A stretch of DNA of 64,000 bases from Solirubrobacter sp963798325 (GCA_963798325.1 CAWCSS010000001.1:1116001-1180000); one strand, 5' to 3'. Positions 22,512 through 31,590 are shown, counted from the first letter of the stretch. Translations and numbers: made by a program. Notes: generated by a model not told the origin, from the sequence alone.

Positions 22512-23719
22512 GCCGCCGCGCTCCGTCGCAGGTCCGGCACGGCGAGCATCCGCGGCCGGGCGCACGCCGCGCAGGGCCCGTGGCGGCGGTGGTCGTCGAA
22601 CGCGTCGGCGAACACGACCAGCGCGCTGCGCAGGAAGCGCACCACGCCGTCGGGGTGACGGCAGGCGCCGCGTCCCTGCACCTGCCCACCCCAGCGCTCC
22701 AGGCGCTTCAGTACGTCGCGCTCTGCGGTGCCGGCCTGCAGCGCCGCCAGCGCCGTGGCGATCGCGTCGAGGCCATGCACGCACGGCCCGCATTGCCCGG
22801 CGGTCTGGCCGGCCATCCAGCGCACCACGCTCGCGACCTCGGCGACCGGGCACGCCTCCTCGCCGAGCACGGAGAGCGCGCCGGCGCCCAGCGCAGCCCC
22901 CCAGCGGCGCAGCGACACGTCGTCGAGGCGGGCGGAGGAGACGGCTTCGGGGCTCAGCCAGCAGCCGTGGTAGCCGCCGACGAGCAGCGCGCCCCGCCGG
23001 CCGCCGGCCAGCTCCAGCACGGCCGTGACCGGCGTCCCGAGGGCGACCTCGTACACGCCGGGGCGGGCGACGGCGCCGCCGAGGGTGACCAGCGCCGACC
23101 CGGTGTGCGCCGCGGTGCCGACCTCGCGAAACCAGGCCGGCCCGTAGCGGGCGATCAGGGCCACGTGGGCGAGCGTCTCGACGTTGGAGACGAGCGTCGG
23201 CCGGCGGGCGAGCCCGCGCTCGTGCGGGCGCGGCGGAGCGAGCGCCGGTTTCGCGGGCCCGCCGTTGAGGCTGCGCAGGAGGGCTGTCTCCTCACCGGCG
23301 ACGTAGGCGTCCGGCACCGTCTCCATGCGCACCCGCTGTCGGTCGCTGCGCTGCGCCAGCGCCCGGCCCAGCGACTTCTGCGCCGACCATGCCGAGCGCT
23401 TGAGCGCGACCACGACGTCGCGCGCCCCGACCGCTTCGGCGGCCAGCACCGCGCCGTCGAGCACGAGTTGTGGCGCGGCCTCCAGCAGCACGCGGTCCTT
23501 GGCGCTCATGGGCTCGCCCTCGGCCGCGTTGACCACCACCGCGCAGCGGCCCCGGGCGGCGGCCACGGCGCGCAGCTTGACCACGGTCGGGAACGCGGCG
23601 CCGCCGCGCCCGCACAGCCCGGCCGCCTCGACCGCGTCGATCAGCCGCGCGCCACGGTAGGCGAAGTCCGGGCACGGCCCGCGGCCGATCTCGGCGAACA
23701 CGCGCTCGACGTCGCTCAT
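22508..23719 (-). CDS. NuoF-like FMN/Fe-S NADH-binding subunit (cassette 2)
   Basis: A 403-residue protein of the complex I 51-kDa/RnfC-like group. Motifs in order: GLCGRGGAAFPTVVKL (NADH/FMN glycine-rich loop), VVNAAEGEPMSAKDRVLLEAAP, AYVAGEETALLRSLNG, PTLVSNVETLAHVALI, a SLBB-like segment (GTPVTAVLELAGGRRGALLVGG), and GQTAGQCGPCVHG, two of the Cys ligands of the N3-type [4Fe-4S] cluster, with a further Cys in GACRHPDG. It has a CAACARP end. By homology it oxidises NADH through FMN and passes electrons to the neighbouring ferredoxin. It replaces the FAD reductase found in cassette 1. Confidence 0.9.
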   Translation of the reverse strand: MSDVERVFAEIGRGPCPDFAYRGARLIDAVEAAGLCGRGGAAFPTVVKLRAVAAARGRCAVVVNAAEGEPMSAKDRVLLEAAPQLVLDGAVLAAEAVGARDVVVALKRSAWSAQKSLGRALAQRSDRQRVRMETVPDAYVAGEETALLRSLNGGPAKPALAPPRPHERGLARRPTLVSNVETLAHVALIARYGPAWFREVGTAAHTGSALVTLGGAVARPGVYEVALGTPVTAVLELAGGRRGALLVGGYHGCWLSPEAVSSARLDDVSLRRWGAALGAGALSVLGEEACPVAEVASVVRWMAGQTAGQCGPCVHGLDAIATALAALQAGTAERDVLKRLERWGGQVQGRGACRHPDGVVRFLRSALVVFADAFDDHRRHGPCAACARPRMLAVPDLRRSAAA

Positions 23720-24783
23720 CGTGTCCGCTCCGGACGACCGGTCACCGTGCCGCTGAAGCTGGTGTCGGTCAGCGTGAGCTCGATGTGCAGGCGCACGGCG
23801 GCGCCGGAGCCCGAGCCCACGAGTGCGTCCAGCGACGACCCCTCGAGCGCGTCGACGCGACCCACGAACTGGTCGGGAACCTCGCGCGACCCGAGGCTGA
23901 CGGCGCTGCGGCGCATCAGGACGCCGCCGCCGCGCGCCGGTTGCCCGGCGATCCGCACCCGCAGCACGCCCTCGGCCCCGTCGGTGAGCCGCATGGGCAG
24001 GTCGATCACGGCCAGCCCGTCGGTGCCCATGCCCTCGCGCAGCGTGCCGTGCACGCGCGCCGCGAAGGGACGCTCGAACGCCGACCGCGAGCGCGCGGCG
24101 GCGGGGGCGGCCGAGGCCAGCAGTGCCGGCGGCGTCCCGGCGCGGCGCGACCAGCCGTCGGCGAGCGGGCCGCGCGGCAGCCACACCGCCACCCCCGCGA
24201 TCAGCGCGAGCGCGACGCCCAGCGCGGCGCCACGTTCGCGACGGCGCGACGGCGCCCCGGCCGCCAGCCGCAGCGCGACCGCGCCCAGGACCATGGCCGC
24301 GCAGCCCAGCGTGAACGCGAGCGCCCACGTGCTGCGCGCGTCGGACCCGGTGCCCCAGCCGTGGATCAGCGCGATCGGCCAGCACGCGTAGGCCAGCCAG
24401 TGCACGGCGCGCCACGCGCGCAGGCCCAACCGCCGCCGCAGCAGGCTCGTGAGCGTGAGGGCGATCAGCAGGTCGAGGGCGAGCGCGCCGAGGCCGAGCC
24501 ACACCGGCCGGTAGGCGCCCGCGAACGGCAGCACGGCGTCGAGCAGGCGGATCGGCGCGTAGCTGTCGAGCACGGCTGTGAGCACGTGCACGGCGAGCAG
24601 CGCCACGACCAGCAGTGAGATCGCGCGGTGCAGCATCACGACGGTGAAGCGCGGCGAGCCCTGCGGCGACCACCGCTGCACCTGGAGGATGCCGAGGACC
24701 ACGCTGGCGGTGAGCAACAGCAGCGTGACGAGCCCGGTCCCGCGCGTCAGGTACCACAGCGGCGACGGCCCGGCGGCGATCAC
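23716..24783 (-). CDS. ferric-reductase-like membrane protein with extra extracytoplasmic beta domain (cassette 2)
   Basis: A 355-residue protein from GTG 24783. The first about 210 residues hold six or more TM helices with haem-ligand His residues in VVMLHRAISLL, VHVLTAVLD, AVHWLAYACWPIALIHGWGTG. A further TM (GVALALIAGVAVWLP) leads to a soluble C-terminal domain of about 120 residues (RVHGTLREGMGTDGLAVIDLP...VRIAGQPARGGGVLM...FSGTVTG) that looks all-beta and is absent from the cassette 1 counterpart. It overlaps the ApbE and NuoF-like genes. It should move electrons across the membrane to an external acceptor. Confidence 0.86.
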   Translation of the reverse strand: MIAAGPSPLWYLTRGTGLVTLLLLTASVVLGILQVQRWSPQGSPRFTVVMLHRAISLLVVALLAVHVLTAVLDSYAPIRLLDAVLPFAGAYRPVWLGLGALALDLLIALTLTSLLRRRLGLRAWRAVHWLAYACWPIALIHGWGTGSDARSTWALAFTLGCAAMVLGAVALRLAAGAPSRRRERGAALGVALALIAGVAVWLPRGPLADGWSRRAGTPPALLASAAPAAARSRSAFERPFAARVHGTLREGMGTDGLAVIDLPMRLTDGAEGVLRVRIAGQPARGGGVLMRRSAVSLGSREVPDQFVGRVDALEGSSLDALVGSGSGAAVRLHIELTLTDTSFSGTVTGRPERTR

Positions 24784-25709
24784 GCCATCACCTCGCCCTC
24801 ACCCGGCCAGCCCGCCGTCGTCCGCACGGCGCCGGAGATCGTCACCAACCGCGCCGGCAGACCGGCGGTCTCGAGCCATGACGCCGCCGCCGCGCCGAGC
24901 ACGATCGCCGCCGTGCTGGCGATGTTCGCGTCCACGCACGTCGACGCCGCCACGGACACCGTCCGCCAGTGCTCGGCGGCGGGCGCGCCGGTGCGCGGGT
25001 CGACGATGTGATGGCTCTCGCCGCCGAGCCGGCGCCAGCGCCGCACGGTGGTGCTCGACGTGGCCAGCGCGCCGGAAGCGAGCCGCAGGTCCTGCCCGGG
25101 GTCGCTCGCGGCGGCGCGGTGGCTGTCGGCCACACGCACCGCCCAACCGGTGCCGGGCGCGGCGCCCGCCGTCGCGATGTCACCGCCGAGGTTCACGAGC
25201 ACGCCCGCCGCGCCGCTCGCCGCCACCGCACACCGCGCCGCGCGGTCCGCCGCGAGCGCCTTCGCGGTCGCGCCGAGATCGAGCCGCACCCCGCTCGGCA
25301 CGCGCACCGTGCCCGCGTCCGGGTCGAGCTCGACGACCCGCCAGCCCGCCACCGGCACCGCACGCAGACGGCGGACCCGCGAGCCGCGCACGCGGGCGAA
25401 GTCGCGGTCATAGCCGGACAGGGCGAGGGCGTGCCCGACCGTCGGATCGACCCGGCCGTCGGTGAGCGCCGCCGCGCGCAGCGCCACCGCGACCGCCTCC
25501 GCCAGCAGCGGCGACACGCGTACCGGGCGTCCCTGCGCGGCGTTGACCGCGGCCAGCTCCGAGTCGTCGCGGAAGCGGCTGCACGCCGCGTCGATCGCCG
25601 CCAGCTCGATCTCCACCGCGCGCCGCGCGGCGGCGACCGCCCCGTCGCCGTGGACGACGACGCCGACCGACGTCCCGAGCGCCGACCAGCGGGAGCTGGT
25701 CGCGCTCAT
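24780..25709 (-). CDS. apbE: ApbE-like FAD:protein FMN transferase (cassette 2)
   Basis: A 309-residue ApbE paralogue. Motifs: IDAACSRFRDDSELAAVNAAQGRP, LDLGATAKALAADRAARC, GVLVNLGGDIATAG, LATSSTTVRRW and HHIVDPRTGAPAAEHWRTVSVAASTCVDANIASTAAIV. The lysine and aspartate positions of the FAD/Mg site are conserved. It overlaps the ferric-reductase-like and small membrane genes by 4 bases. A second ApbE within 6 kb suggests that each cassette has its own flavinylation step; the acceptor protein is not evident in the window. Confidence 0.92.
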   Translation of the reverse strand: MSATSSRWSALGTSVGVVVHGDGAVAAARRAVEIELAAIDAACSRFRDDSELAAVNAAQGRPVRVSPLLAEAVAVALRAAALTDGRVDPTVGHALALSGYDRDFARVRGSRVRRLRAVPVAGWRVVELDPDAGTVRVPSGVRLDLGATAKALAADRAARCAVAASGAAGVLVNLGGDIATAGAAPGTGWAVRVADSHRAAASDPGQDLRLASGALATSSTTVRRWRRLGGESHHIVDPRTGAPAAEHWRTVSVAASTCVDANIASTAAIVLGAAAASWLETAGLPARLVTISGAVRTTAGWPGEGEVMA

Positions 25710-26014
25710 GACCCGCCGGAGACCTGTGGCTGCGGCGCCGACGGCTCCGGCACGGCGGCGGCGGGCGGCTGGGCCGGCGGCTCCAGCGGCGCGGGATCGC
25801 CGGCGATCGGCGCGACCTCCTGGGGGCCCGGAACCTGCGCCCCGGACACGGTGGCGGCGACGTTCGGCGAGGACCCCTTGAACGCGTGCGCGGCGACCGC
25901 GGCGAACGCGCCGGACAGCGCCACGGCGCCCGCGGCGACGCCCACGACGATGCCGCGCGTACGGCGGATCGCGGCGTCGCGTGCCTGCAACCGAGTTTCG
26001 CGGTGCGTGGTCAT
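25706..26014 (-). CDS. small single-pass membrane protein with Pro-rich tail (cassette 2)
   Basis: A 102-residue protein, first gene of cassette 2. A basic head (RLQARDAAIRRTRG) leads into one TM helix (IVVGVAAGAVALSGAFAAVAAHAF), then an extracytoplasmic tail rich in Pro, Ala and Val (PLEPPAQPPAAAVPEPSAPQ). The tail holds VAATVSGAQV, which only loosely resembles the Ser/Thr-Gly-Ala-Ser/Thr acceptor motif of ApbE substrates. It occupies the same position as the 19683-20132 protein of cassette 1 and is probably its functional counterpart. Confidence 0.75.
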   Translation of the reverse strand: MTTHRETRLQARDAAIRRTRGIVVGVAAGAVALSGAFAAVAAHAFKGSSPNVAATVSGAQVPGPQEVAPIAGDPAPLEPPAQPPAAAVPEPSAPQPQVSGGS

Positions 26015-26187
26015 CACCCCGAGCGTGCCTCGACGGCCTAAGAAATGCGTAGGAACGCCCGATAGGCGAGAAATCTCGATCGCTACCGGAACGTCGCCGG
26101 ACTGCCGACCCCGCGCCGACAAGCGTACGATTTCTGACCCTAGCGCGCGCGGGTCTCGCGAGGCGGGGCGACCGAACGGGAGAGGCA

Positions 26188-26646
26188 ATGGCCGAGACGC
26201 GTACCTACACGCTCAACGTCAACGGGACGAACCACACCGTCACCGCGGACTCCGAGCTGCCGCTGCTGTGGGTGCTACGTGATCTGATCGGGCTGACGGG
26301 CACGAAGTACGGGTGCGCCATCGAGCGCTGCTACGCCTGCACCGTCCTCGTCAACGGGCAGGCCGAGCATTCGTGCGTCTTCGACGCCACCTCGGCGATC
26401 GGCAAGAAGGTGGTCACCGTGGAAGGACTGTCCTCGGACACCTCGCACCCGTTGCAGAAGGCCTGGATCGAGGAACAGGTGCCGCAGTGCGGGTACTGCC
26501 AGTCCGGGATGCTGATGGCCGCAGCCGGGCTGTTGCGTGAGCAGCCGAATCCGGACGACTCGGACATCGCCTCGATCGGGAACATCTGCGCCTGCGGCAC
26601 CTACCAGCGTGTCGGCAAGGCGATCAAGCGCGCGGCGAGGGGCTAG
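26188..26646 (+). CDS. 2Fe-2S subunit of a molybdenum hydroxylase (IorA-type)
   Basis: A 152-residue small subunit of the xanthine dehydrogenase family. The N-terminal plant-type [2Fe-2S] site has KYGCAIERCYACTVLVNG (usual form CGxxxCGxCTV; both Gly are replaced here, by Ala and Tyr). The helical domain carries the second cluster in CGYCQSGM and ICACGTY. A GGGAGAGGCA ribosome site precedes the ATG. By family it passes electrons from the molybdopterin subunit encoded next to an external acceptor. Isoquinoline 1-oxidoreductase-like enzymes oxidise N-heterocycles or aldehydes; the substrate here is unknown. Confidence 0.93.
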   Translation: MAETRTYTLNVNGTNHTVTADSELPLLWVLRDLIGLTGTKYGCAIERCYACTVLVNGQAEHSCVFDATSAIGKKVVTVEGLSSDTSHPLQKAWIEEQVPQCGYCQSGMLMAAAGLLREQPNPDDSDIASIGNICACGTYQRVGKAIKRAARG

Positions 26647-26654
26647 GGGCAGAG

Positions 26655-28811
26655 ATGATCGACACCGCGTCAAGCCTCGAGATGACCCGCGCACGGTTCC
26701 TGACCTTGGGCCTCGTCGGAGGTGCGCTGCTGCTGGGGCTCGACCTCGGAGTGACCGGCCGCGCCGCACGCGCGGCAACCGGCGACGGACGTCTCGGCGT
26801 CTACCTGCGGATCGGCGCCGACGAGACGATCACGATCATCGCGCCGAACTCCGAGATGGGGCAGGGCACGAGCACGGCGTTGCCGATGATCGTCGCGGAG
26901 GAGTTGAAGGTCGACTGGGCGCAGGTGCGGATGGAGTTGGCCGGCGCGAGCACCGCGTTCGCGAATCCGCTGTTCCGCACGCAGCTCACCGGCGGGAGCA
27001 CCGCCGTTCGCGGGTATCACGACTCGCTGCGGCTCGTGGGCGCGTCGGCCCGTGAGATGCTCGTCGCCGCGGCGGCGCAGCGGTTCGGCGTCAGCGCCTC
27101 CGACTGCACCGCGGCGGCGGGCCGCGTGACCTGCGGCGCGGCAGTCCGCCAGCTTCGGCGAGCTGGCCGCGGCCGCGGCCATGATGCCGCCGCCGACGAA
27201 CCCGCCGTTGACCGCGCGTGAGGACTTCACGCTGATCGGCACGCCGGTCAAGCGGCTGGACATCCCCGCGAAGGTGAACGGCTCGGCGGTGTTCGGCATC
27301 GATGTTCGGTTGCCCGGCATGCTCTACGCGAGCGTCAAGCAGGCGCCGAAGGTCGGGCAGACGGTGGCGTCCTACGGCGCGCCGCCGCGCGGCATGAGCG
27401 TCGTGCCGGTGCCGGGCGGCGTCGCGGTGGTGACGAGCACGACGACCTGGCAGGCGATCAAGGCGGCCCGCTCGCTGCCGGTCACCTGGGTCGACGCGCC
27501 CTACACCGCGGCGACCGACACCGCCGCGATGAAGTCGCGAGCGCAACAGCTGATGATCACGGGCTCGCCCGTGCGCGTCGCGCGCAGCGACGGCGACGCT
27601 CCGGCCGCCGTCGCAGGTTCTGCGAAGGTCGTCGACGCGACCTACTCCGTGCCGTACCTGCCGCACGCGACGCTCGAGCCGATGAACGCGACCGCGCTCG
27701 TCACCCCGACGTCATGCGAGATCTGGGCGCCGACGCAGAGCCAGGCCGGCTGCGTGTCGACGGCGGCGCGGGTCACGGGCCTCCCGCCTCGGCGATCACG
27801 GTGCACACCACATTCCTCGGCGGCGGACTGGGCCGAAAGGGCGAGCTCGACTTCATCGAGCAGGCAATCGTCGTCGCGAAGGCCAAGCAGGGTTCACCCG
27901 TCAAGCTCGTGTGGTCGCGCGAGGAGGACTTCACGCACGACTTCTACCGTCCGGCGGCTCTGTGCCGGCTCTCCGGCGGCCTCGACGCGCAGGGACAGGT
28001 GACCGGGATCGTGACCCGCACGGTGTCGCCGTCGATCGGCTACCAGAAGAACCCCGCGCCGTACGCGAGTCCGACGCGGGTCGACAGCAGCGCCGTCGAA
28101 GGCCTGACCACGCTGCTCTACGGACTCTCCAACCTGCGCGTCGAGTGGATCCTCGATGCCTCGGCGATGGTCCCGGTCAGCTACTGGCGTTCGGTGGGGA
28201 ACTCGTACAACGTGTTCTTCGCCGAGTCGTTCATCGACGAGCTGGCGGCCGCGGCGGGGCGCGACCCCGTCGCCTTCCGGCGCGGCCTGCTGGCAGCCAA
28301 TCCGCGGGCGCTCGCGGTGCTGGACCTGGCCGCGGCGAAGAGCGGATGGACGACCGCCCCACCGCGTGGACGGGCCCGCGGCGTGGCGATCGCGGAGTGC
28401 TTCGGCACGATCGTGGCCCAGGTCGCGGAGGTCTCCGGCTCGATCGCCGCCGGGATCAAGGTCAACCGCGTGACCGTCGTGGTCGACTGCGGAACCGCGA
28501 TCAACCCCGACACGGTGAAGGCGCAGATGGAGAGCGCCGTCATGCAGGGCCTCGGGGCGGCGCTGTGGAGCGACATGCCGTTCACGTCCGGCCAGCCGAT
28601 GCGACGCAACTTCAACACGTTCCGCATGCCGAAGTACAGAGACACGCCGCAGATCGACACCTACATCATCGAGAGCGGCGCGCCGCTCGGCGGGGTCGGC
28701 GAGCCTGGCCTGCCGCCGATCGCTCCCGCGATCGTCAACGCCGTGGCGAAGCTGACCGGGACCCGCGTCCGGACCCTGCCGATCAATCCGCAGGCGGTGC
28801 CGACCAGCTGA
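26655..28811 (+). pseudogene. molybdopterin-binding large subunit (IorB-type), broken by two frameshifts
   Basis: Three overlapping frames make one protein. Part 1 (from 26655) has a hydrophobic export-like N-terminus (FLTLGLVGGALLLGLDLGV, an RxRFL rather than a twin-Arg) and SEMGQGTSTALPMIVAEEL. Part 2 begins ASFGELAAAAAMMPPPTN, with the frame change near 27140-27151 (one base extra). Part 3 begins SAITVHTTFLGGGLGRKGELDF, with the change near 27783-27787 (probably one C missing from a C run). It ends VDCGTAINPDTVKAQMESAVMQGLG and PLGGVGEPGLPPIAPAI, which holds the Glu needed for catalysis. All domains are present, so if the indels are sequencing errors the enzyme is intact. Confidence 0.88.
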
Positions 28812-28817
28812 GCGTGC

Positions 28818-29585
28818 TCAACCGATGGCGGCGGTGACGATGTGTCCGATCGCGAAGCCGATCGCGGCGCTGGCTCCGCCGATGACGAGAACCTGCAGCC
28901 CGGCGCGCGCGCGGGCCTGGCGCGCGATCGTGCCCTTGGCCACCCCGAGCGCGAAGAGGGCGAGGAAGGTGCAGGCGAGGCTCGCAAGCAGCGCCGGCGT
29001 AAACAACGGGAGGACCATGTAGGGCCAGAGCGGGATGAACGCAGCGGCGAGATAGGTCAGGCCGACCACCAGCGCGTCGCCGCGGGCGTCGCCACCGGCA
29101 TCGGGTGAGAGGCCGAGCTCCTTCTGGATCTTCGTGCGCAGGAAGACCTCGGGATGCTCGGCCAGCCCGGCAGCGACGCGCAGGGCGGCGTCGCTGGTGA
29201 GGCCTTCGTCTTCGAGGACGAGCGCGAGTTCCGCCAGCTCGCGTTGGGGATGATCAAGGATCTCCTGGCGCTCGTCGCGGATCTCGCCGGCGTACAGGGC
29301 CTCTTCGGCCTCGCTGGCGAGGTACGACCCACCTCCCATGGCGATCGCGCCGGCGACCGCTTCGGCGAGTCCGGCGACGAGGATCGTCGCGCGGGCGGGT
29401 TGGGCGGCCGCCATCCCGGTGACGACGCCGAGCGGGACGAGCAGGCCGTCCTGGGCTCCGAGCACGAACTCGCGGACCCGTGAGAGCCGGTCGATGCGGG
29501 CGGACTCGCCCCGTGCATGCTCTCTGATGTGCGCTTCGGCTTCGGTCCGCAGCTCAGGCGACAGCGGCGCCACAGGTGGCTTCAT
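28818..29585 (-). CDS. VIT1/CCC1-family iron/manganese transporter
   Basis: A 255-residue protein. REFVLGAQDGLLVPLGVVTGMAAA is the first TM signature of VIT proteins. It continues with AGAIAMGGGSYLASEAEEALYAGEIRDERQEI (metal-binding cytosolic helix with several Glu), a short helical region, and three C-terminal TM helices (GLTYLAAAFIPLWPYMVL, SLACTFLALFALGVAKG, VLVIGGASAAIGFAIGHIV). It should export or store Fe(II)/Mn(II). Its start overlaps the stop of the DUF2231 gene. It converges with the molybdenum hydroxylase gene with only 6 bases between stops. Confidence 0.92.
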   Translation of the reverse strand: MKPPVAPLSPELRTEAEAHIREHARGESARIDRLSRVREFVLGAQDGLLVPLGVVTGMAAAQPARATILVAGLAEAVAGAIAMGGGSYLASEAEEALYAGEIRDERQEILDHPQRELAELALVLEDEGLTSDAALRVAAGLAEHPEVFLRTKIQKELGLSPDAGGDARGDALVVGLTYLAAAFIPLWPYMVLPLFTPALLASLACTFLALFALGVAKGTIARQARARAGLQVLVIGGASAAIGFAIGHIVTAAIG

Positions 29586-30085
29586 CCGTCGCCCTCCTCG
29601 CCGCCGGCTGGGCGGGTGCCGGTGGGGGTGTCCGACCAGGAGGCCTTGGCTCCGGCATGACCCGCGCGGATGTCCCAGACGGTGGCGCCGATCGCTGAAG
29701 CGCCGACGAGCACGGCGAGCATCGTCATGCCGATGGCGGGCAGCGCTCGCCCACGGCGTTGCACGCGGTCATAGCCGACGAAGCCGATCACGAGGGCGGT
29801 GAAGAGGAAGACGATGTTGCGCAGTTGCTCGCCGAGCTCAGCGTGGCGTTCGATGAGGTCGCTTTCGGCCAGGTGGCTCTCGAGCTTCTCGCCGCTGCCG
29901 GTCGCCAAGATGCACAGGACCGAGAGCACGATGCAGCCCAGCGCGAGTGGGATCCCGAACCGCCCCAGCCACACCGGCCTGAGCGCCAGCGCCAGTGCCA
30001 ACCCGGCGACGAGCGGGATCAGCACCAGTGGTGCATGCACGATGAGCGGGTGCGCCGGCAAGCCGAAGAGGCGATCGATCTCCAT
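29582..30085 (-). CDS. DUF2231-type four-helix membrane protein
   Basis: A 167-residue membrane protein. FGLPAHPLIVHAPLVLIPLVAGLAL at the N-terminus (HPxxVHxP-like motif) followed by TM helices PLALGCIVLSVLCILATGSG, IVFLFTALVIGFVGYD and IGMTMLAVLVGASAIGATVW matches DUF2231. The His residues could bind haem or metal. The function of the family is not established; it is often next to electron-transfer or metal genes. ATGA overlap with the VIT transporter makes a two-gene unit. Confidence 0.85.
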   Translation of the reverse strand: MEIDRLFGLPAHPLIVHAPLVLIPLVAGLALALALRPVWLGRFGIPLALGCIVLSVLCILATGSGEKLESHLAESDLIERHAELGEQLRNIVFLFTALVIGFVGYDRVQRRGRALPAIGMTMLAVLVGASAIGATVWDIRAGHAGAKASWSDTPTGTRPAGGEEGDG

Positions 30086-30424
30086 GACGGTGACGGTACC
30101 CGCGACCTCGCGCGCATCCGCGGGGCGTCGCCGCATCGCCGTGGCGGCCTTCCCCGCTCACGATCGCGGGGAAATACGGATGACGTTGCGGGCCGCTGGC
30201 CACACGCTGCAAGCGCGTCGGCATCGGAGGCCAGGGCGGCTGTCGTCGAACCGGTCCTGGACCCACGCGGCAACGAGCAGCTGGCCCGCCGTCGCGAAGT
30301 GGCTGGGTGAGCGTCACGCGCAGATCATTTCGCCGGTGATCGTCAGCGCGATCGTCGCGGGCGGCGGGCTGCCTTTGGCGGGCTGCCGTCGCGCTGCTCG
30401 GCGGTCGATCCGCGCGGGGAACGC
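30086..30424. other. intergenic stretch, no gene seen
   Basis: About 340 bases between the DUF2231 gene (start at 30085) and the 3' end of the phosphoribosyltransferase-hydrolase gene (30425). Open frames cross it only as extensions with Arg/Ser-rich, non-protein-like composition. The left part should hold the promoter of the DUF2231-VIT unit; no clear -35/-10 pair or hairpin stands out. Confidence 0.5.
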
Positions 30425-31470
30425 TCACTCCACCGCTGCGAGGTGCGCGCCGAACCAACGCTGGGTCGCGTGCGCGACCATCTCCGGCGCGCGCGCCTGC
30501 GGGAACCCGTGTGTGGCGCCGGGCACGACGACGGTGTGTGTCTCGCAGCGGCGCAGGAACGCGCGGGCATCGCGCACCCAACGCTGCTCGATCGGATCCT
30601 CGCCGGCCGCGATCAGCAGCGTCGGCGCGGTGATCGACGCCAGCACGTCGGGATCGGGCTCGTGATGCCCGCCGGCCACGACGAGCGCGTCGGCGTGCTC
30701 GCCGGCGGCCAGCACCGCATCGGCGCCCGGCCCGAAGCCGACGAACCCGACCGCCAGCCCGCGCGCTCCTCGACCCGCGCGGACACGCTCGGTCGCCGCC
30801 TCCAGGACGTCAACGTCCTCGAGCCGCAACGTCGCGAACCCCGCGCCCGCGAGCGACTCGGCCACCACCAGGTCCACCGGAGGGACGAGCACGGTCAAAC
30901 CGCGCGCGGCCTCGGGAATCGACAGGACGCCATCCGTGTCCTGCGCCTGCGACCCACCGGGCAGCGGGACCGTCGCGTCGTCCTTGGAGGCCAACAGCGG
31001 TTGGTCGTACCACTGGAGCAGGCTGGCCGCCAGCGGCGCGCCGCGCACGCAAATGACCTCGTCGAGCAGCTCGCCGAGCCAGGCGATCGCGTCGGCGGTC
31101 GCCACCGGCGCGGCGGCCACGACGCGCGCCGCTCCGCGCCGCCTCGCGGCATACCCGGCCGCCGCGGCGGCACGCCCGGTCACGATCCCATCGCCCACCA
31201 GCACGACCGTCCGGCCGGCCAGCTCCGGGAGCGGCGTCCGGCGCCGCGCCGCGCGATCGGCCACCGCGTGTTCGGCCTCCTCGCGCGCCGTCGCACGCGC
31301 CACCGCGTCCAGTCGATAGCCGCGCGCGAGGCGGTGATCGATCATCGGCGGGCCACCCTCGGCGACAGCTCCCACACGCCGCCCGGGCTCGCCGATGCGC
31401 GCCACGGCGATCACCCCGAACTGCGCCCCCCGGCGGTACGGCGGTCCCGGAACGGATGCTCAGCCGGCAC
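30425..31470 (-). pseudogene. phosphoribosyltransferase-dienelactone hydrolase fusion, N-terminal part deleted and frameshifted
   Basis: The main frame (to 31414) starts within a PRTase domain: VIAVARIGEPGRRVGAVAEGGPP, then the PRPP loop as VVLVGDGIVTGRAAAAAGYAARRRGAARVV. The C-terminal part is an alpha/beta (dienelactone-type) hydrolase: GFVGFGPGADAVLAAGEHADALVVAGG (nucleophile elbow region altered to GFGPGA), ITAPTLLIAAGEDPIEQ and PGATHGFPQ. Upstream in another frame, from a GTG at 31470, is FRDRRTAGGRSS, the usual start of this family, so roughly 45 codons between the two are missing. In mycobacteria, PRTase-hydrolase fusions exist as intact genes. The product is probably non-functional as read. 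Confidence 0.72.
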
Positions 31471-31556
31471 TGCGGCAGGATCGGGCACGACGACACGATC
31501 CTCCCCGCTGCCCAACCGTCGGTCGGCGCGTCCGATCCTTGTCCGCCAGAGGACAG

Positions 31557-31576
31557 AGTGGACGTAGGCGTCCACT
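31557..31576. promoter_or_regulatory. palindrome upstream of the 31591 gene
   Basis: AGTGGACG TAGG CGTCCACT has perfect 8-bp arms and a 4-base centre, and lies 14 bases before the ATG at 31591, next to a GAGGAGGG ribosome site. It could be an operator for the small gene or for the divergent PRTase gene. Confidence 0.5.
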
Positions 31577-31590
31577 TATCATGAGGAGGG

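Noticed and set aside
26679..26775. Possible twin-arginine signal at the start of the IorB-type subunit
   Set aside because: The motif is R-A-R-F-L, not RRxFL, so Tat export cannot be claimed from sequence alone.
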